A stretch of DNA of 64,000 nt from an uncultured Stenotrophomonas sp. (GTDB lineage: Bacteria; Pseudomonadota; Gammaproteobacteria; Xanthomonadales; Xanthomonadaceae), in assembly GCF_945952405.1 (NCBI RefSeq), contig NZ_CAMFIA010000002.1, positions 124,001 to 188,000 of the forward strand, written 5' to 3'. The translations under genes and the position numbers were made by a program. Position 1 is the stretch's first letter, and every line of letters begins with the position of its first letter. Positions 10,217 through 21,400 of this stretch are shown piece by piece. The notes under the pieces are model-generated. The model saw nothing but the letters and a program-made list of their open reading frames with translations. It was not told the origin of the DNA and made no database searches.

Positions 10217-10741
10217 ATGCTCGCTTCGCCGATCAACCTGCACGCCTGGATCGAAGAACACCGCCACCTGCTGAAACCGCCGGTGGGCAACAAGATGATC
10301 GACAACGGCGATTTCATCGTGATGGTGGTCGGCGGACCGAATTCGCGCACCGACTACCATTACGACGAAGGCCCGGAGTGGTTCTACCAGCTCGAAGGCG
10401 AGATGGTGCTGAAGGTGCAGGAAGACGGCGCGGTGCGCGATATCCCGATCCGCGCTGGCGAGATCTTCCTGCTGCCGGCGCGGGTACCGCACTCGCCGCG
10501 CCGCCCGCCCGGCGGGATCGGCCTGGTGGTCGAGCGCAAGCGCCTGCCGCATGAGAAGGATGGCGTGATCTGGCATTGCGAGCGCTGCAACCACAAGCTG
10601 CACGAGGAATTCTTCCCGCTGCAGAACATCGAGACCGACCTGCCCAAGGTGTTCGCGCGCTACCACGCGAGCCTGGAACTGCGCACCTGCGGTGCGTGCG
10701 GCCACGTCGACCCGCTGCCGTCACCCGCCACGGCGGGTTGA
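10217..10741 (+). CDS. nbaC: 3-hydroxyanthranilate 3,4-dioxygenase
   Basis: Opens the ring of 3-hydroxyanthranilate to give the precursor of quinolinate, linking tryptophan breakdown to NAD synthesis. The 174-residue cupin has iron ligands H48, E54 and H92, and a C-terminal rubredoxin-like site formed by C121/C124 and C158/C161, as in the bacterial enzyme. GGAAG precedes the ATG. kynU and kmo, the two preceding pathway steps, lie directly downstream. Confidence 0.95.
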   Translation: MLASPINLHAWIEEHRHLLKPPVGNKMIDNGDFIVMVVGGPNSRTDYHYDEGPEWFYQLEGEMVLKVQEDGAVRDIPIRAGEIFLLPARVPHSPRRPPGGIGLVVERKRLPHEKDGVIWHCERCNHKLHEEFFPLQNIETDLPKVFARYHASLELRTCGACGHVDPLPSPATAG

Positions 10742-10753
10742 CCATCCGCTGTT

Positions 10754-10812
10754 GCAGAGCCGAGCCTGCGCTCGGCTGGAGCAGCGCGAGCCGAGCGCGG
10801 GCGCGGCTCTAC
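10754..10812. repeat. Tandem pair of SMAG-like palindromes
   Basis: Two imperfect copies: AGCCGAGC-CTGC-GCTCGGCT at 10758-10777 and GAGCCG...CGGCTCTAC at 10788-10811, the second ending with CTAC (GTAG on the other strand). They lie between the dioxygenase gene and kynU and may form a double hairpin. Confidence 0.6.
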
Positions 10813-10900
10813 AGGTTGGGCGGCATGCACGTGCCCCTACCACCGGCTGCGCCGCCCCAGGCGCTACACTGGCGGTCCCGTTGCAGCCTGTTGCCCGACC

Positions 10901-12175
<1,275 letters not shown>

Positions 12176-12206
12176 GCCGGCGCCTCCCCTACTGCTGGAC
12201 AGTTCG

Positions 12207-13574
12207 TTGATCGCACACGCTTCCCGCTCGTTGAGCATTATCGGTGCCGGCCTCGCCGGATCCCTGCTGGCCATCCTGCTGTCGCGCCAGGGCTGGCGCA
12301 TCACCCTGTACGAACGCCGCGGCGATCCGCGCATCGCCGACTACGAGAGCGGGCGCTCGATCAACCTGGCGCTGGCCGAGCGTGGGCGCAATGCGTTGCG
12401 CCAGGCCGGCGTCGAAGACGAGGTGATGGCCCGCGCGGTGATGATGCGCGGGCGCATGGTGCATCCGCGCGAAGGCGAACCACAGCTGCAGCGCTACGGC
12501 CGCGACGACAGCGAGGTGATCTGGTCGATCCACCGCAGCGAGCTGAACACCACGCTGCTGGAACTGGCCGAGCAGGCGGGTGCCACCGTGCACTTCCACC
12601 GCCGCCTGCACACCGTCGATTTCGATGCCGGCTACGCCCGCTTAATCGACGACCGCGATGACAGCCCGCACGACATCCGCTTCGACACCCTGATCGGTGC
12701 CGACGGTGCCGGTTCGGCACTGCGCGCGGCGATGAACCGGCGCGCGCCGCTGGGCGAGGAGATCGCGTTCCTCGACCACTCCTACAAGGAGCTGGAGATT
12801 CCCCCGGCCGCCGACGGCAGCTTCCGCATCGAGCGCAACGCACTGCACATCTGGCCGCGCGGCCACTACATGTGCATCGCCCTGCCCAACCACGAAGGCA
12901 CCTTCACCGTCACCCTGTTCCTGCCCAACCAGGGCGACCCCAGCTTCGCCACCGTCAACACCGGCGCCCAGGCCGAAGCCCTGTTCGCGCGCGAGTTCGC
13001 CGACACCCTGCCGCTGATCCCCAACCTGCGCGCGGACTGGGAGCAGCACCCGCCTGGCCTGCTCGGCACGCTCACCCTGGAGCGCTGGCACCAGCAGGGC
13101 CGCGCCGTGCTGATCGGCGACGCCGCGCACGCGATGGTGCCGTTCCACGGCCAGGGCATGAACTGCGCGTTCGAGGACTGCGTCGCGCTGGCGCGCCACC
13201 TGATGGACGCCGACGACCTGGAAGGCGCCTTCGCCGCATTCGAGAGCGAGCGCAAGCCGAACGCGCGCGCGATCCAGCAGATGGCGCTGGAGAACTACCT
13301 GGAAATGCGTGACCGGGTGGCCGATCCCGCCTTCCTGCTGCAACGCGAGCTGGAGCAGGAACTGCAGCGGCGCTGGCCGACCCGCTTCGTGCCGCACTAC
13401 ACGATGGTCACCTTCCTGCACACGCCGTACGCCGAGGCACTGCGCCGCACCGAGCTGCAGCGCGACATGCTGGTGGCGGCCACCGCTGGCCACGACTCAC
13501 TGGACAACATCGACTGGGCCGCACTGGAAGCAAGCATCCACGCACAGCTGCCGGTCCTGGAGGGCGCGCACTGA
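12207..13574 (+). CDS. kmo: Kynurenine 3-monooxygenase
   Basis: Flavoprotein hydroxylase converting kynurenine to 3-hydroxykynurenine with NADPH and O2. The 455-residue protein has the FAD dinucleotide fold near the start (SIIGAGLAGSLLA), the second FAD motif GDAAHAMVPFHGQGMNCAFED and the family RSINLALAERGRNAL block. Translation appears to start at TTG (12207), giving the short leader MIAHASRSLS before the Rossmann strand. Its stop overlaps the sbcB start (TGATG), suggesting coupling. With kynU and the dioxygenase it gives three consecutive steps to quinolinate. Confidence 0.96.
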   Translation: MIAHASRSLSIIGAGLAGSLLAILLSRQGWRITLYERRGDPRIADYESGRSINLALAERGRNALRQAGVEDEVMARAVMMRGRMVHPREGEPQLQRYGRDDSEVIWSIHRSELNTTLLELAEQAGATVHFHRRLHTVDFDAGYARLIDDRDDSPHDIRFDTLIGADGAGSALRAAMNRRAPLGEEIAFLDHSYKELEIPPAADGSFRIERNALHIWPRGHYMCIALPNHEGTFTVTLFLPNQGDPSFATVNTGAQAEALFAREFADTLPLIPNLRADWEQHPPGLLGTLTLERWHQQGRAVLIGDAAHAMVPFHGQGMNCAFEDCVALARHLMDADDLEGAFAAFESERKPNARAIQQMALENYLEMRDRVADPAFLLQRELEQELQRRWPTRFVPHYTMVTFLHTPYAEALRRTELQRDMLVAATAGHDSLDNIDWAALEASIHAQLPVLEGAH

Positions 13575-15013
13575 TGGCCGACAGCTTCCTGTTCTACGAC
13601 CTGGAAACCTTTGGCCAGGATCCGCGGCGCACGCGCATCTCGCAGTACGCTGCGATCCGCACCGATGCCGACCTCAATGAGATCGATACCCCGGTCAGCT
13701 TCTTCGTGCGCCCTGCCGACGACCTGCTGCCCTCACCGATGGCGACCCTGGTCACCGGCATCACCCCGCAGCAGGCCCTGGCCGAAGGCATCAGCGAGGC
13801 CGAGGCCTTCGACCGCATCAACGAGCAGCTGTCGCGCCCCGGTACCTGCGCGCTGGGCTACAACACCCTGCGCTTCGACGATGAGTTCGTCCGTTACGGC
13901 CTGTTCCGCAACTTCCACGATCCGTACGAACGCGAGTGGCGCAACGGCAATTCGCGCTGGGACCTGCTGGACATGCTGCGGATGATGCGCGCGATGCGCC
14001 CCGACGGCATCCAGTGGCCGCTGCGCGACGATGGCGCCACCTCCTTCAAGCTCGAGCACCTGGCCGAAGCCAACAACGTGCGCGAGGGCGATGCGCACGA
14101 AGCACTCTCCGACGTGCGGGCCACCATCGGCATGGCGCGCCTGTTCAAGCAGGCGCAGCCACGGCTGTGGGAATACGCGCTGAAGCTGCGCGACAAGCGT
14201 TTCGTCGGCAGCCTGCTGGACGTGGCCGCGCTCAAGCCGGTGCTGCATATCTCGATGCGCTACCCGGCCAGCCGCCTGTGTGCGGCACCGGTGCTGCCAC
14301 TCGCCATGCACCCCACCATCAACAACCGGGTGATCGTGTTCGACCTGGAAGGCGACATCGACGACCTGCTGGAGCTGCCGGCCGAGTTGATCGCGCAGCG
14401 CCTGTACATGCGCGCCAGCGAGTTGCCCGAAGGCGTGGCGCGGGTACCGCTGAAGGAAGTGCACCTGAACAAGGTGCCGGCGCTGGTCGCCTGGAACCAC
14501 CTGCGCGCAGACGACCACCAGCGCCTGGGTCTGGACGTGGCAGCGATCGAAGCCAAGGTCGAGCGCCTGCGCGGGTTCGCCCCGCAGCTGGCCGAAAAGG
14601 CCCGCCAGGTCTACAACCAGCCGCGCTCGGCCAGCGTCTCCGATGTCGATGCTTCGCTGTACGACGGCTTCCTCGGCAACGGCGACAAGCCGCTGCTGGC
14701 GCTGGCCCGAACCACCGCACCAGAGCAGCTGGCCGCGCTGGAAGGACGCTTCCGGGACCCGCGCCTGCCCGAGCTGTTGTTCCGCTACCGGGCGCGCAAT
14801 CATCCCGGCAGCCTCGCACCGGCTGAACGCCAGCGCTGGCAGGATTATCGCCGCCAGCGCCTGCTCGGAGACAGCGGCCTGGGTGAACTCAACCTGCCCC
14901 AGTACCAGCAGCAGCTGGATGCACTGGCCGCCGAAGCGCCCGACGACGCACGGCGCCAGGCCCTGCTGCACTCGCTGCGCGATTGGGGCCAGCATTTGCA
15001 GGAGACGCTGTGA
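13574..15013 (+). CDS. sbcB: Exodeoxyribonuclease I
   Basis: 3'-to-5' single-strand DNA exonuclease acting in recombination and mismatch repair. The 479-residue protein shows the DEDD exonuclease core: D9 and E11 in FYDLETFGQDP, the RFDDEFVRYGLFRNFHDPY region and HEALSDVRATIGMA. The C-terminal SH3-like and helical extension follows, as in E. coli ExoI. It overlaps kmo by one base at its start and the DUF2461 gene at its end, so NAD-precursor genes and a repair nuclease share a transcript. Confidence 0.95.
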   Translation: MADSFLFYDLETFGQDPRRTRISQYAAIRTDADLNEIDTPVSFFVRPADDLLPSPMATLVTGITPQQALAEGISEAEAFDRINEQLSRPGTCALGYNTLRFDDEFVRYGLFRNFHDPYEREWRNGNSRWDLLDMLRMMRAMRPDGIQWPLRDDGATSFKLEHLAEANNVREGDAHEALSDVRATIGMARLFKQAQPRLWEYALKLRDKRFVGSLLDVAALKPVLHISMRYPASRLCAAPVLPLAMHPTINNRVIVFDLEGDIDDLLELPAELIAQRLYMRASELPEGVARVPLKEVHLNKVPALVAWNHLRADDHQRLGLDVAAIEAKVERLRGFAPQLAEKARQVYNQPRSASVSDVDASLYDGFLGNGDKPLLALARTTAPEQLAALEGRFRDPRLPELLFRYRARNHPGSLAPAERQRWQDYRRQRLLGDSGLGELNLPQYQQQLDALAAEAPDDARRQALLHSLRDWGQHLQETL

Positions 15014-15696
15014 GCACTTATTTCTCGGACGCCAGCTTCAAGTTCCTGCGCAGCCTGGCGCGGCATAACGAAAAGGCGTGGTTCAACGACCATCGCCAGC
15101 AGTACGAAGACCACGTGCGGCAACCGTTCCTGCGCCTGCTGGGCGACCTGCAGCCGGCCCTGGCCGAGGTCAGCGACCACTTCCGCGCCGACACCCGTGG
15201 CGTCGGCGGGTCGCTGTTCCGCATCCATCGTGATGCACGCTTCTCCAACGACAAGTCACCCTACAAGACCTGGCAGGGCGCACGGCTGTTCCACGAGCGC
15301 CGCCGCGAAGTGGCCGCGCCGTCGTTCTACGTGCACCTGCAGCCGGGCGAGAGCTTCGTCGGCGCCGGCCTGTGGCATCCGGAGCCGGAGACCCAGCGCC
15401 GCGTGCGCCACTTCATCCTCGACAACCCGGGCAGCTGGAAGGCCACCGCGCATGCACCGGCACTGCGCAGGCGCTTTGATTTCGAGGAGAGCGAGAAGCT
15501 GGTGCGGCCGCCGCGCGGCTTCCCCGCCGATTTCGAGTTCATCGACGATCTCAAGCACCGCAACTGGGTGATGTGGCGCTCGCTGGACGATGCCACCATG
15601 ACCGGTCCGCGCCTGCTGTCCACGCTGGGCAAGGACCTGGCCGCGCTGGGCCCGTTCGTCGACTACCTGTGCGCCGCGCTGGACCTGGAGTTCTGA
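15010..15696 (+). CDS. DUF2461 family protein
   Basis: 228 residues matching the DUF2461 pattern: FLRSLARHNEKAWFNDHR near the start, then RIHRDARFSNDKSPYKTW and a PAGLWHP-type segment (GAGLWHPEPETQ). Function unknown; no enzyme motif recognised. The start is taken as GTG at 15010, inside the sbcB stop (GTGA overlap) and preceded by GGAG; an upstream ATG in frame would give a non-conserved extension. Confidence 0.85.
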   Translation: MSTYFSDASFKFLRSLARHNEKAWFNDHRQQYEDHVRQPFLRLLGDLQPALAEVSDHFRADTRGVGGSLFRIHRDARFSNDKSPYKTWQGARLFHERRREVAAPSFYVHLQPGESFVGAGLWHPEPETQRRVRHFILDNPGSWKATAHAPALRRRFDFEESEKLVRPPRGFPADFEFIDDLKHRNWVMWRSLDDATMTGPRLLSTLGKDLAALGPFVDYLCAALDLEF

Positions 15697-15723
15697 TCCG
15701 CATCACCCGCCGTTCACCACCGG

Positions 15724-15741
15724 CTGCCGCACTTGCGGCAG
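15724..15741. repeat. Short palindrome CTGCCGC/GCGGCAG
   Basis: Seven-bp perfect stem with a 4-nt loop in the 55-bp gap between the DUF2461 and DUF2939 genes. There is no T-tract, so it is not a clear terminator. Confidence 0.4.
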
Positions 15742-15751
15742 TCTGGGCAAC

Positions 15752-16303
15752 ATGAAGAAGCCCATTGCCCTGCTGGTCCTGGTGGTCCTGGCCCTGGCCG
15801 CCTGGTGGTTCGGCGGCCCGTACGTGACCGTGCACGGCCTGTCCAGGGCCATCGAACACCGCGACACCGCGCAGCTGGAGCGCTACGTCGATTTCCCGCG
15901 CGTGCGCAGCAGCCTGCGCGCGCAGCTCAACGACTATCTGGTACGCCAGGCTGGCCCGGATGTGGCAGCCAGCCCGTTCGGCGCCCTGCTGTATGGGCTG
16001 GGCGACCAGCTGGGGGGTGCCGCCGTCAACACCATGATGACCCCGGCCGGGATCGGCGCGATGCTGCAGGGCCACGTGCTGTGGAAGCGCGGCCGCAACG
16101 AACTGCAGGGCGGCGATGCGTTCGGCCCGACCGAGCCGGCGCGACCGCTGAAGCATGCCGAGCATCATTTCGAAGCACTCGACCGCTTCGTCATCGACGT
16201 CGACCGCGGTCCCGGCCAGCCGCCGCTGAAGGTGGTGCTGGAACCGCAGGGCCTGCGCTGGAAGGTGGTCGACCTGCAGCTGGGGATGTCAGCCACCCCG
16301 TAG
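15752..16303 (+). CDS. DUF2939 family membrane-anchored protein
   Basis: 183 residues starting MKKPIALLVLVVLALAAWWF, one uncleaved membrane segment or signal, followed by the family opening GPYVTVHGLSRAIEHRDTAQLERYVDFPRVRSSL. DUF2939 proteins of proteobacteria have this single-anchor layout and no known function. The remainder is presumably periplasmic. It is followed by three palindromic repeats rather than a terminator. Confidence 0.8.
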   Translation: MKKPIALLVLVVLALAAWWFGGPYVTVHGLSRAIEHRDTAQLERYVDFPRVRSSLRAQLNDYLVRQAGPDVAASPFGALLYGLGDQLGGAAVNTMMTPAGIGAMLQGHVLWKRGRNELQGGDAFGPTEPARPLKHAEHHFEALDRFVIDVDRGPGQPPLKVVLEPQGLRWKVVDLQLGMSATP

Positions 16304-16338
16304 CTGCCCCCCCCCTTGGCCGGCACCGATGCAGGGCT

Positions 16339-16359
16339 GTGCCAACCAACGGTTGGCAC
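16339..16359. repeat. SMAG-like palindrome GTGCCAACC/GGTTGGCAC
   Basis: Perfect 9-bp arms with a 3-nt loop. The region just before it (16302-16330) carries a degenerate GTAG-started copy containing a run of C. Confidence 0.6.
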
Positions 16360-16376
16360 CCACCGGAACATATCGG

Positions 16377-16401
16377 GTAGCTGCCCACCCTGGTGGGCAC
16401 C
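16377..16401 (+). repeat. SMAG-like element GTAG-CTGCCCACC
   Basis: GTAG followed by TGCCCACC-CT-GGTGGGCA, the standard layout with the tetranucleotide at the left. It lies 15 bp downstream of the 5'-nucleotidase stop codon. Confidence 0.65.
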
Positions 16402-16415
16402 TATCTGCCGTGGCC

Positions 16416-17360
16416 TCAGCCTTCGTTGGCGACGCCATGCGGCACATGGCCAGCGGCCACATGCTCGCGCGCACTGTCGATGTTGTGCTGCGAATCATCG
16501 AAGAAGATGTCGGCGCCGAAGGCCTGCAGGAACGGGCCCTTGTGGCGACCACCGAGGAACAGCGCCTCGTCCAGGCGTACGCCCCACTCGCGCAGGGTGC
16601 GGATCACCCGCTCGTGGGCCGGTGCCGAGCGTGCGGTCACCAGCGCGGTACGGATCGGTGCGCTCTCGCCGGCCGGGAAGACTTCCTGCAGCGTGTGCAG
16701 CGCCGACAGGAAACCGCGGAACGGGCCACCGCTGAGCGGCTCGCGGGCACGCTCACGCTCGTGGCGGCCGAATGCCTCCACGCCCTGCTCGCGCGAGATG
16801 CGCTCGCTCTCATCGCCGAAGATGACCGCATCACCATCGAACGCGATGCGCAGTTGCCCGGCCGGCCGCCCGGTATCGATCTGGTCGGCCGCGGCCGCAG
16901 CGGTCTCGCCTGGCGGCTTGGGCAGGATGGTCGCCGCCGCGATGCCGTGGCGCAGCGCACTGCGCACCGATTCCGGATTGGCCGAGAGGAACAGGTCGGT
17001 GCCGAACGGTTTCACGTACGGCCAGGTCGGCTCGCCGGCGGTGAAGGTCGCGCGGATGATGCCGAGGCCGTAGTGCTGGATCGAGTTGAAGATGCGCAGG
17101 CCGGTATCGGCCGAGTTGCGCGATAGCAAAATGACCTCGACCCGCGGATTCTCCGGGCTGGCCCCCTGGTTCAGCGCCAGCAGCTTGCGCACCACCGGGA
17201 AGGCCACGCCGGGCCCGAGGATGTCGTCCTCGTGCTGGCGCTGGAATTCGGCATAGGCCGCCACGCCATCGCTCTCGAACAACGCATGGCTTTCCTCGAG
17301 GTCGAACAGGGCGCGCGAGGTCACCGCGACGGTCAGCAAACGGGGGGAGTTGTCGCCCAT
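16416..17360 (-). CDS. 5'-nucleotidase, cytosolic type I-like
   Basis: Predicted nucleoside monophosphate phosphatase (cN-I family, PF06189-like). The 314-residue product begins LLTVAVTSRALFDLEESHALF, with the nucleophile region reduced to a short DLEES motif as in that family. It continues with NPRVEVILLSRNSADTGLRIFNSIQHYGL, IAFDGDAVIFGDESE and FFDDSQHNI. The start at 17360 is preceded by GAAGGAT. It lies downstream of NAD kinase with a 47-bp gap, so the two are probably co-transcribed; both act on nucleotide pools. Confidence 0.85.
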   Translation of the reverse strand: MGDNSPRLLTVAVTSRALFDLEESHALFESDGVAAYAEFQRQHEDDILGPGVAFPVVRKLLALNQGASPENPRVEVILLSRNSADTGLRIFNSIQHYGLGIIRATFTAGEPTWPYVKPFGTDLFLSANPESVRSALRHGIAAATILPKPPGETAAAAADQIDTGRPAGQLRIAFDGDAVIFGDESERISREQGVEAFGRHERERAREPLSGGPFRGFLSALHTLQEVFPAGESAPIRTALVTARSAPAHERVIRTLREWGVRLDEALFLGGRHKGPFLQAFGADIFFDDSQHNIDSAREHVAAGHVPHGVANEG

Positions 17361-17407
17361 CGGTGGGGATCCTTCAAGCGGTCGGCAGGGCCGGCCGCCT
17401 ATTGTCG

Positions 17408-18181
17408 TCAAAAAACGAACTGTTCGCTCAGGATCCGGTCTTCCAGGTTGTGCTCCGGGTCGAACAGCAGGGTCACCCGGCGGTCCCTGGATTCGCGGAT
17501 GGTGACTTCGACCACGTCACGGGTCTCATGCGAATCGGCGGTGACGCTGACCGGCCGCTTGTACGGATCGAGCACGCGGAAGCGCACCTCGGTATCGGCC
17601 TTGAGGATCGCGCCGCGCCAGCGCCGCGGTCGATAGGGAGCCAACGGCGTCAGCGCGATGGTGTGCGAGCCCAGCGGCAGCACCGGGCCATGCGCGGAAT
17701 AGTTGTAGGCGGTACTGCCGGCGGGGGTGGCCACCAGCACGCCGTCACCGATCAGTTCGGCCACGCGTTCCTGGCCGTTGAGGTCGATGCCGATATGCGC
17801 GGCCTGGCGGGTCTGGCGCAGCAGTGAGACATCGTTGTAGGCCAGCGAACCGGTGCTGGTGCCGGACTCGGTCAGCGCGACCATCTCCAGCGGGCGCAGG
17901 TTGGCCGGCTCGGCGCGGGCGATGCGTGCATGCACATCGTCGTCGCTGCGGTACTGGTTCATCAGGAAACCGACCGTGCCCAGCTTCATGCCGAACACCG
18001 GCTTGCCCAGGTGCCCGTGCCGGTGCAGGGTCTGCAGCATGAAACCATCGCCCCCCAGCGGGCACAGCACGTCGGCCTGCTCGGGCGTGTAGTCGCCATA
18101 GCGCGAGACCATCGCCGCGCGGGCCATCTGCGCAGGTTCGGTGGTGCTGGCCAGGAAAGCGATGCGGGGGGTGTCGCTCAT
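17408..18181 (-). CDS. nadK: NAD kinase
   Basis: Phosphorylates NAD to NADP. The 257-residue protein has the diacylglycerol kinase-like GGDG motif at residues 43-46, the AYND motif (N116-D117), and the [10 protein letters not shown] block. At about 257 aa it is shorter than E. coli NadK, as usual in Xanthomonads. The start at 18181 ([12 protein letters not shown]) is chosen over an upstream in-frame ATG that would add an unrelated stretch. A GGGTATGC/GCATACCC inverted repeat lies 15-38 bp upstream. Confidence 0.93.
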   Translation of the reverse strand: MSDTPRIAFLASTTEPAQMARAAMVSRYGDYTPEQADVLCPLGGDGFMLQTLHRHGHLGKPVFGMKLGTVGFLMNQYRSDDDVHARIARAEPANLRPLEMVALTESGTSTGSLAYNDVSLLRQTRQAAHIGIDLNGQERVAELIGDGVLVATPAGSTAYNYSAHGPVLPLGSHTIALTPLAPYRPRRWRGAILKADTEVRFRVLDPYKRPVSVTADSHETRDVVEVTIRESRDRRVTLLFDPEHNLEDRILSEQFVF

Positions 18182-18195
18182 CGGTGGATCCGGGT

Positions 18196-18219
18196 GGGTA
18201 TGCCAGCAAGAGCATACCC
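18196..18219. promoter_or_regulatory. Inverted repeat upstream of nadK
   Basis: Perfect 8-bp arms GGGTATGC and GCATACCC separated by 8 bp, immediately upstream of the NAD kinase start on the minus strand. It could be a leader hairpin or operator; the next SMAG-like palindrome begins 1 bp beyond. Confidence 0.35.
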
Positions 18220-18220
18220 G

Positions 18221-18247
18221 GTCGCGCCGGCCGCTGGCCGGCACGAC
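18221..18247. repeat. SMAG-like palindrome GCCGGCC-GCT-GGCCGGC
   Basis: Arms GTCGCGCCGGCC and GGCCGGCACGAC (one mismatch) around GCT. The same core recurs at 45697-45721, 58285-58303 and 62352-62370. Confidence 0.65.
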
Positions 18248-18259
18248 CGGGCAATGCAG

Positions 18260-18285
18260 AACGGCCCCGCTTTCGCGGGGCCGTT
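18260..18285. terminator. GC-rich hairpin downstream of the glutamate dehydrogenase gene
   Basis: Perfect 11-bp stem AACGGCCCCGC / GCGGGGCCGTT with a 4-nt loop. On the minus strand it is followed by CTGCATT, a poor T-tract. Two more hairpins at 18310-18328 and 18372-18398 (12-bp stem CCCACGGTGTGC) lie between it and the GDH stop, so this gap is a cluster of structures. Confidence 0.45.
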
Positions 18286-18371
18286 CCTCCAACTGCTGCA
18301 GACCAGGAGCCCCCCTGAGTCAGGGGGGCGCGCCAACGGCGCGGGGGCCTGGGAGCAGGGTTGGCATGGGG

Positions 18372-18398
18372 CCCACGGTGTGCAGAGCACACCGTGGG
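18372..18398. repeat. Perfect 12-bp inverted repeat after the GDH gene
   Basis: CCCACGGTGTGC, loop AGA, GCACACCGTGGG, 19 bp beyond the stop codon of the glutamate dehydrogenase gene. No T-tract follows on the minus strand. Confidence 0.5.
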
Positions 18399-18416
18399 GC
18401 GTCAGCGCGAATGCGC

Positions 18417-21400
18417 TTACGCACCATGCGCGGCCAGCTGGCCCAGGCGCTGGACCGCGACCGAAACGGTCGGGTAGTCCAGGGTCTTCTGCTCGGCCAG
18501 TTCGGCCAGCATCGCCAGGGTGAAGCGCAGGCTGTTGTCATCGCGGCCCATCCATGCGGCCACCTTGGCTTCAGCACTGCCACCCTTGGTGCCCAGCACC
18601 TGGCCGGCCAGGTTGCGGTGGTTGGCAGCCAGCTCGTCACGCAGCACGCCACGTGCCACCGCGTGCCAACGGCCATTGACCTCCAGCGCATCGACCTGCT
18701 CGAACAGCCACGGCAGCTGCAGGGCATCGCCGAGGCGGAAGTGGACCTTGGACACGTCCACCGGCTTCAGCTTGCGGGTACGGGCCAGTTCGATGATGTC
18801 GAACGCCGGCTCCAGGAAGTGCAGTTCGGCCAGCTGCTGCGCCAGCGCGGACGGCAGGCCCTTCTCCTTCCACTCGGCCACCAGGGCTTCGTAGGTCGGA
18901 CGCTGCGAATCCGGCAGCACACCCGAGGCAACCCGGATGTCGTTGAACGGACCCTGGTAGCGGTTGACCGCTTCGGTGATGCCCGGCATCGCGCCCGGGC
19001 GCGACAGCAGCCAGCGCACGAACGAGCGCTGCAGCTTCCAGATCACTTCCAGTGCGTCGATCTGCACCGACTCCGGCACCTTGCCGTCGAGGGCATCGAT
19101 CTGCGCCCACAGCGCGCGCGCATCCAGCGTCTCGCGGCTGATGGTGTAGGCCTTGGCGACCTCGGCGATGGAGCGGCCGGTGTCTTCCTGCATGCGCATC
19201 AGGAAGGTGGCGCCCATGCGGTTGATGGTCTGGTTGGTCACGGCCGTGGCGATGATTTCGCGCTTCAGGCGGTGACGCTCCATCGCGTCGGCGTACTTCT
19301 TCTGCAGCGGGGTCGGGAAGTAGCGCTGCAGTTCCTTGGACAGGTACGGATCTTCCGGGATGTCCGAATCCAGCAGCTGGGCGAACGCCACCAGCTTGGA
19401 GTAGGACAGCAGCACCGACAGTTCCGGACGGGTCAGGCCCTGGCCGCGTGCCTTGCGCTGGGACAGCTCGGCATCGGAAGGCAGGAACTCGATCTGGCGA
19501 TCGAGCAGGCCCTGCTGTTCCAGGGTGCGGATGAAGTGCTGCTTGGAGCCCAGGCGCTTGACTGCCATCCGCTCCATCAGGCTCAGCGCCTGGTTCTGGC
19601 GGTAGTTGTCGTTGAGCACCAGCTCGGCGACTTCATCGGTCATCGAGGCCAGCAGCTTGTTGCGCTGCTCGACGGTCAGCTTCTTGGCCCGCACCACATC
19701 GTTGAGCAGGATCTTGATGTTGACTTCGTGGTCGGAGGTGTCCACGCCGGCCGAGTTGTCGATGAAGTCGGTGTTGAGCAGCACGCCGGCCTGGGCAGCC
19801 TCGATGCGGCCCAGCTGGGTCATGCCCAGGTTGCCGCCCTCGCCCACCACCTTGCAGCGCAGCTCGCCACCGTTCACGCGCAGGGCGTTGTTGGCGCGGT
19901 CGCCGACATCGCTGTGCTGCTCGCTGGCGGCCTTGACGTAGGTACCGATGCCGCCGTTCCACAGCAGGTCCACCGGTGCCTTCAGGATCGCGCTCATCAG
20001 ATCGTTCGGCGACAGCGCCTTGACGTTCTCGTCCAGGCCCAGCGCTTCACGCACCTGCGGGGTGATCTCGATCGACTTCAGGCTGCGCGGGTATACGCCG
20101 CCGCCCTTGCTGATCAGCTTGGCATCGTAGTCCGCCCAGCTCGAACGCGGCACCGTGAACAGGCGCTCACGCTCGACGAACGTGGTGGCCGCATCCGGGT
20201 TCGGGTCCAGGAAGATGTGGCGGTGGTCGAATGCAGCGACCAGGCGGATGTGGCGCGACAGCAGCATGCCGTTGCCGAACACGTCGCCGGACATGTCGCC
20301 GACGCCGACCGCGGTGAAGTCCTGGCTCTGGCTGTCACGGCCCAGCGCGCGGAAGTGGCGCTTGACCGATTCCCACGCACCGCGTGCGGTGATGCCCATG
20401 CCCTTGTGGTCGTAACCGACCGAACCACCGGAGGCGAACGCATCGCCCATCCAGAAGCCGTGCGCGATGGCCAGGCCATTGGCGATGTCGGAGAAGGTCG
20501 CGGTGCCCTTGTCGGCGGCCACCACCAGGTACGGATCGTCCATGTCGTGGCGCACGACATCCACCGGCGGCACGATCTTGTTGTTGACGATGTTGTCGGT
20601 GATGTCCAGCAGGCCCTGGATGAACAGCTTGTAGCAGGCCACGCCGTTGGCGAAGATCGCGTCGCGGTCACCGTTCACCGGCGGGGTCTTGGCGAAGAAA
20701 CCACCCTTCGCGCCGACCGGCACGATGACGGTGTTCTTGACCATCTGCGCCTTGACCAGGCCCAGCACTTCGGTGCGGAAGTCTTCACGACGGTCCGACC
20801 AGCGCAGGCCGCCACGGGCCACCGCACCGAAGCGCAGGTGGGTACCTTCCACGCGCGGGCCGTAGACGAAGATTTCGCGGTACGGGCGCGGCTTCGGCAG
20901 GTCCGGCACCAGCGCCGAATCGAACTTGAAGCTGATGACGTGGCCATGCTGGCCGTTGGCATCGGTCTGGTAGTAGCTGGTGCGCAGGGTCGCATCGATC
21001 ACGCCCATGAACGAACGCAGGATGCGATCCTCGTCCAGGCTCGACACGCGGTCCATCAGCTTCAGCAGCGCATCGCGCGCGGCCTGCATCTGCGCATCGC
21101 GGTCGCCCTTGCGGGCATCGACCACGGTCTTGAGCACCTTCAGGGTGGCATCGTCGCCGGCGGCCAGCACATCGAAGTGGGCCTTCAGCTGGGCCTGGCC
21201 GGCTGCGATGTCGTCCTTGCCTTCGTGGCCGGTGGCCGGATCGAAGCGGGCTTCGAACAGCTCGACCAGCAGGCGGGCCAGCAGCGGGTAGCGGGCGAAG
21301 GTGCCTTCCACATAGGCCTGCGAGAACGGCACGCCGGTCTGCAGCAGGTACTTGCAGTAGCCGCGCAGCATGGCGACCTGGCGCCAGTGCAGGCCGGCGG

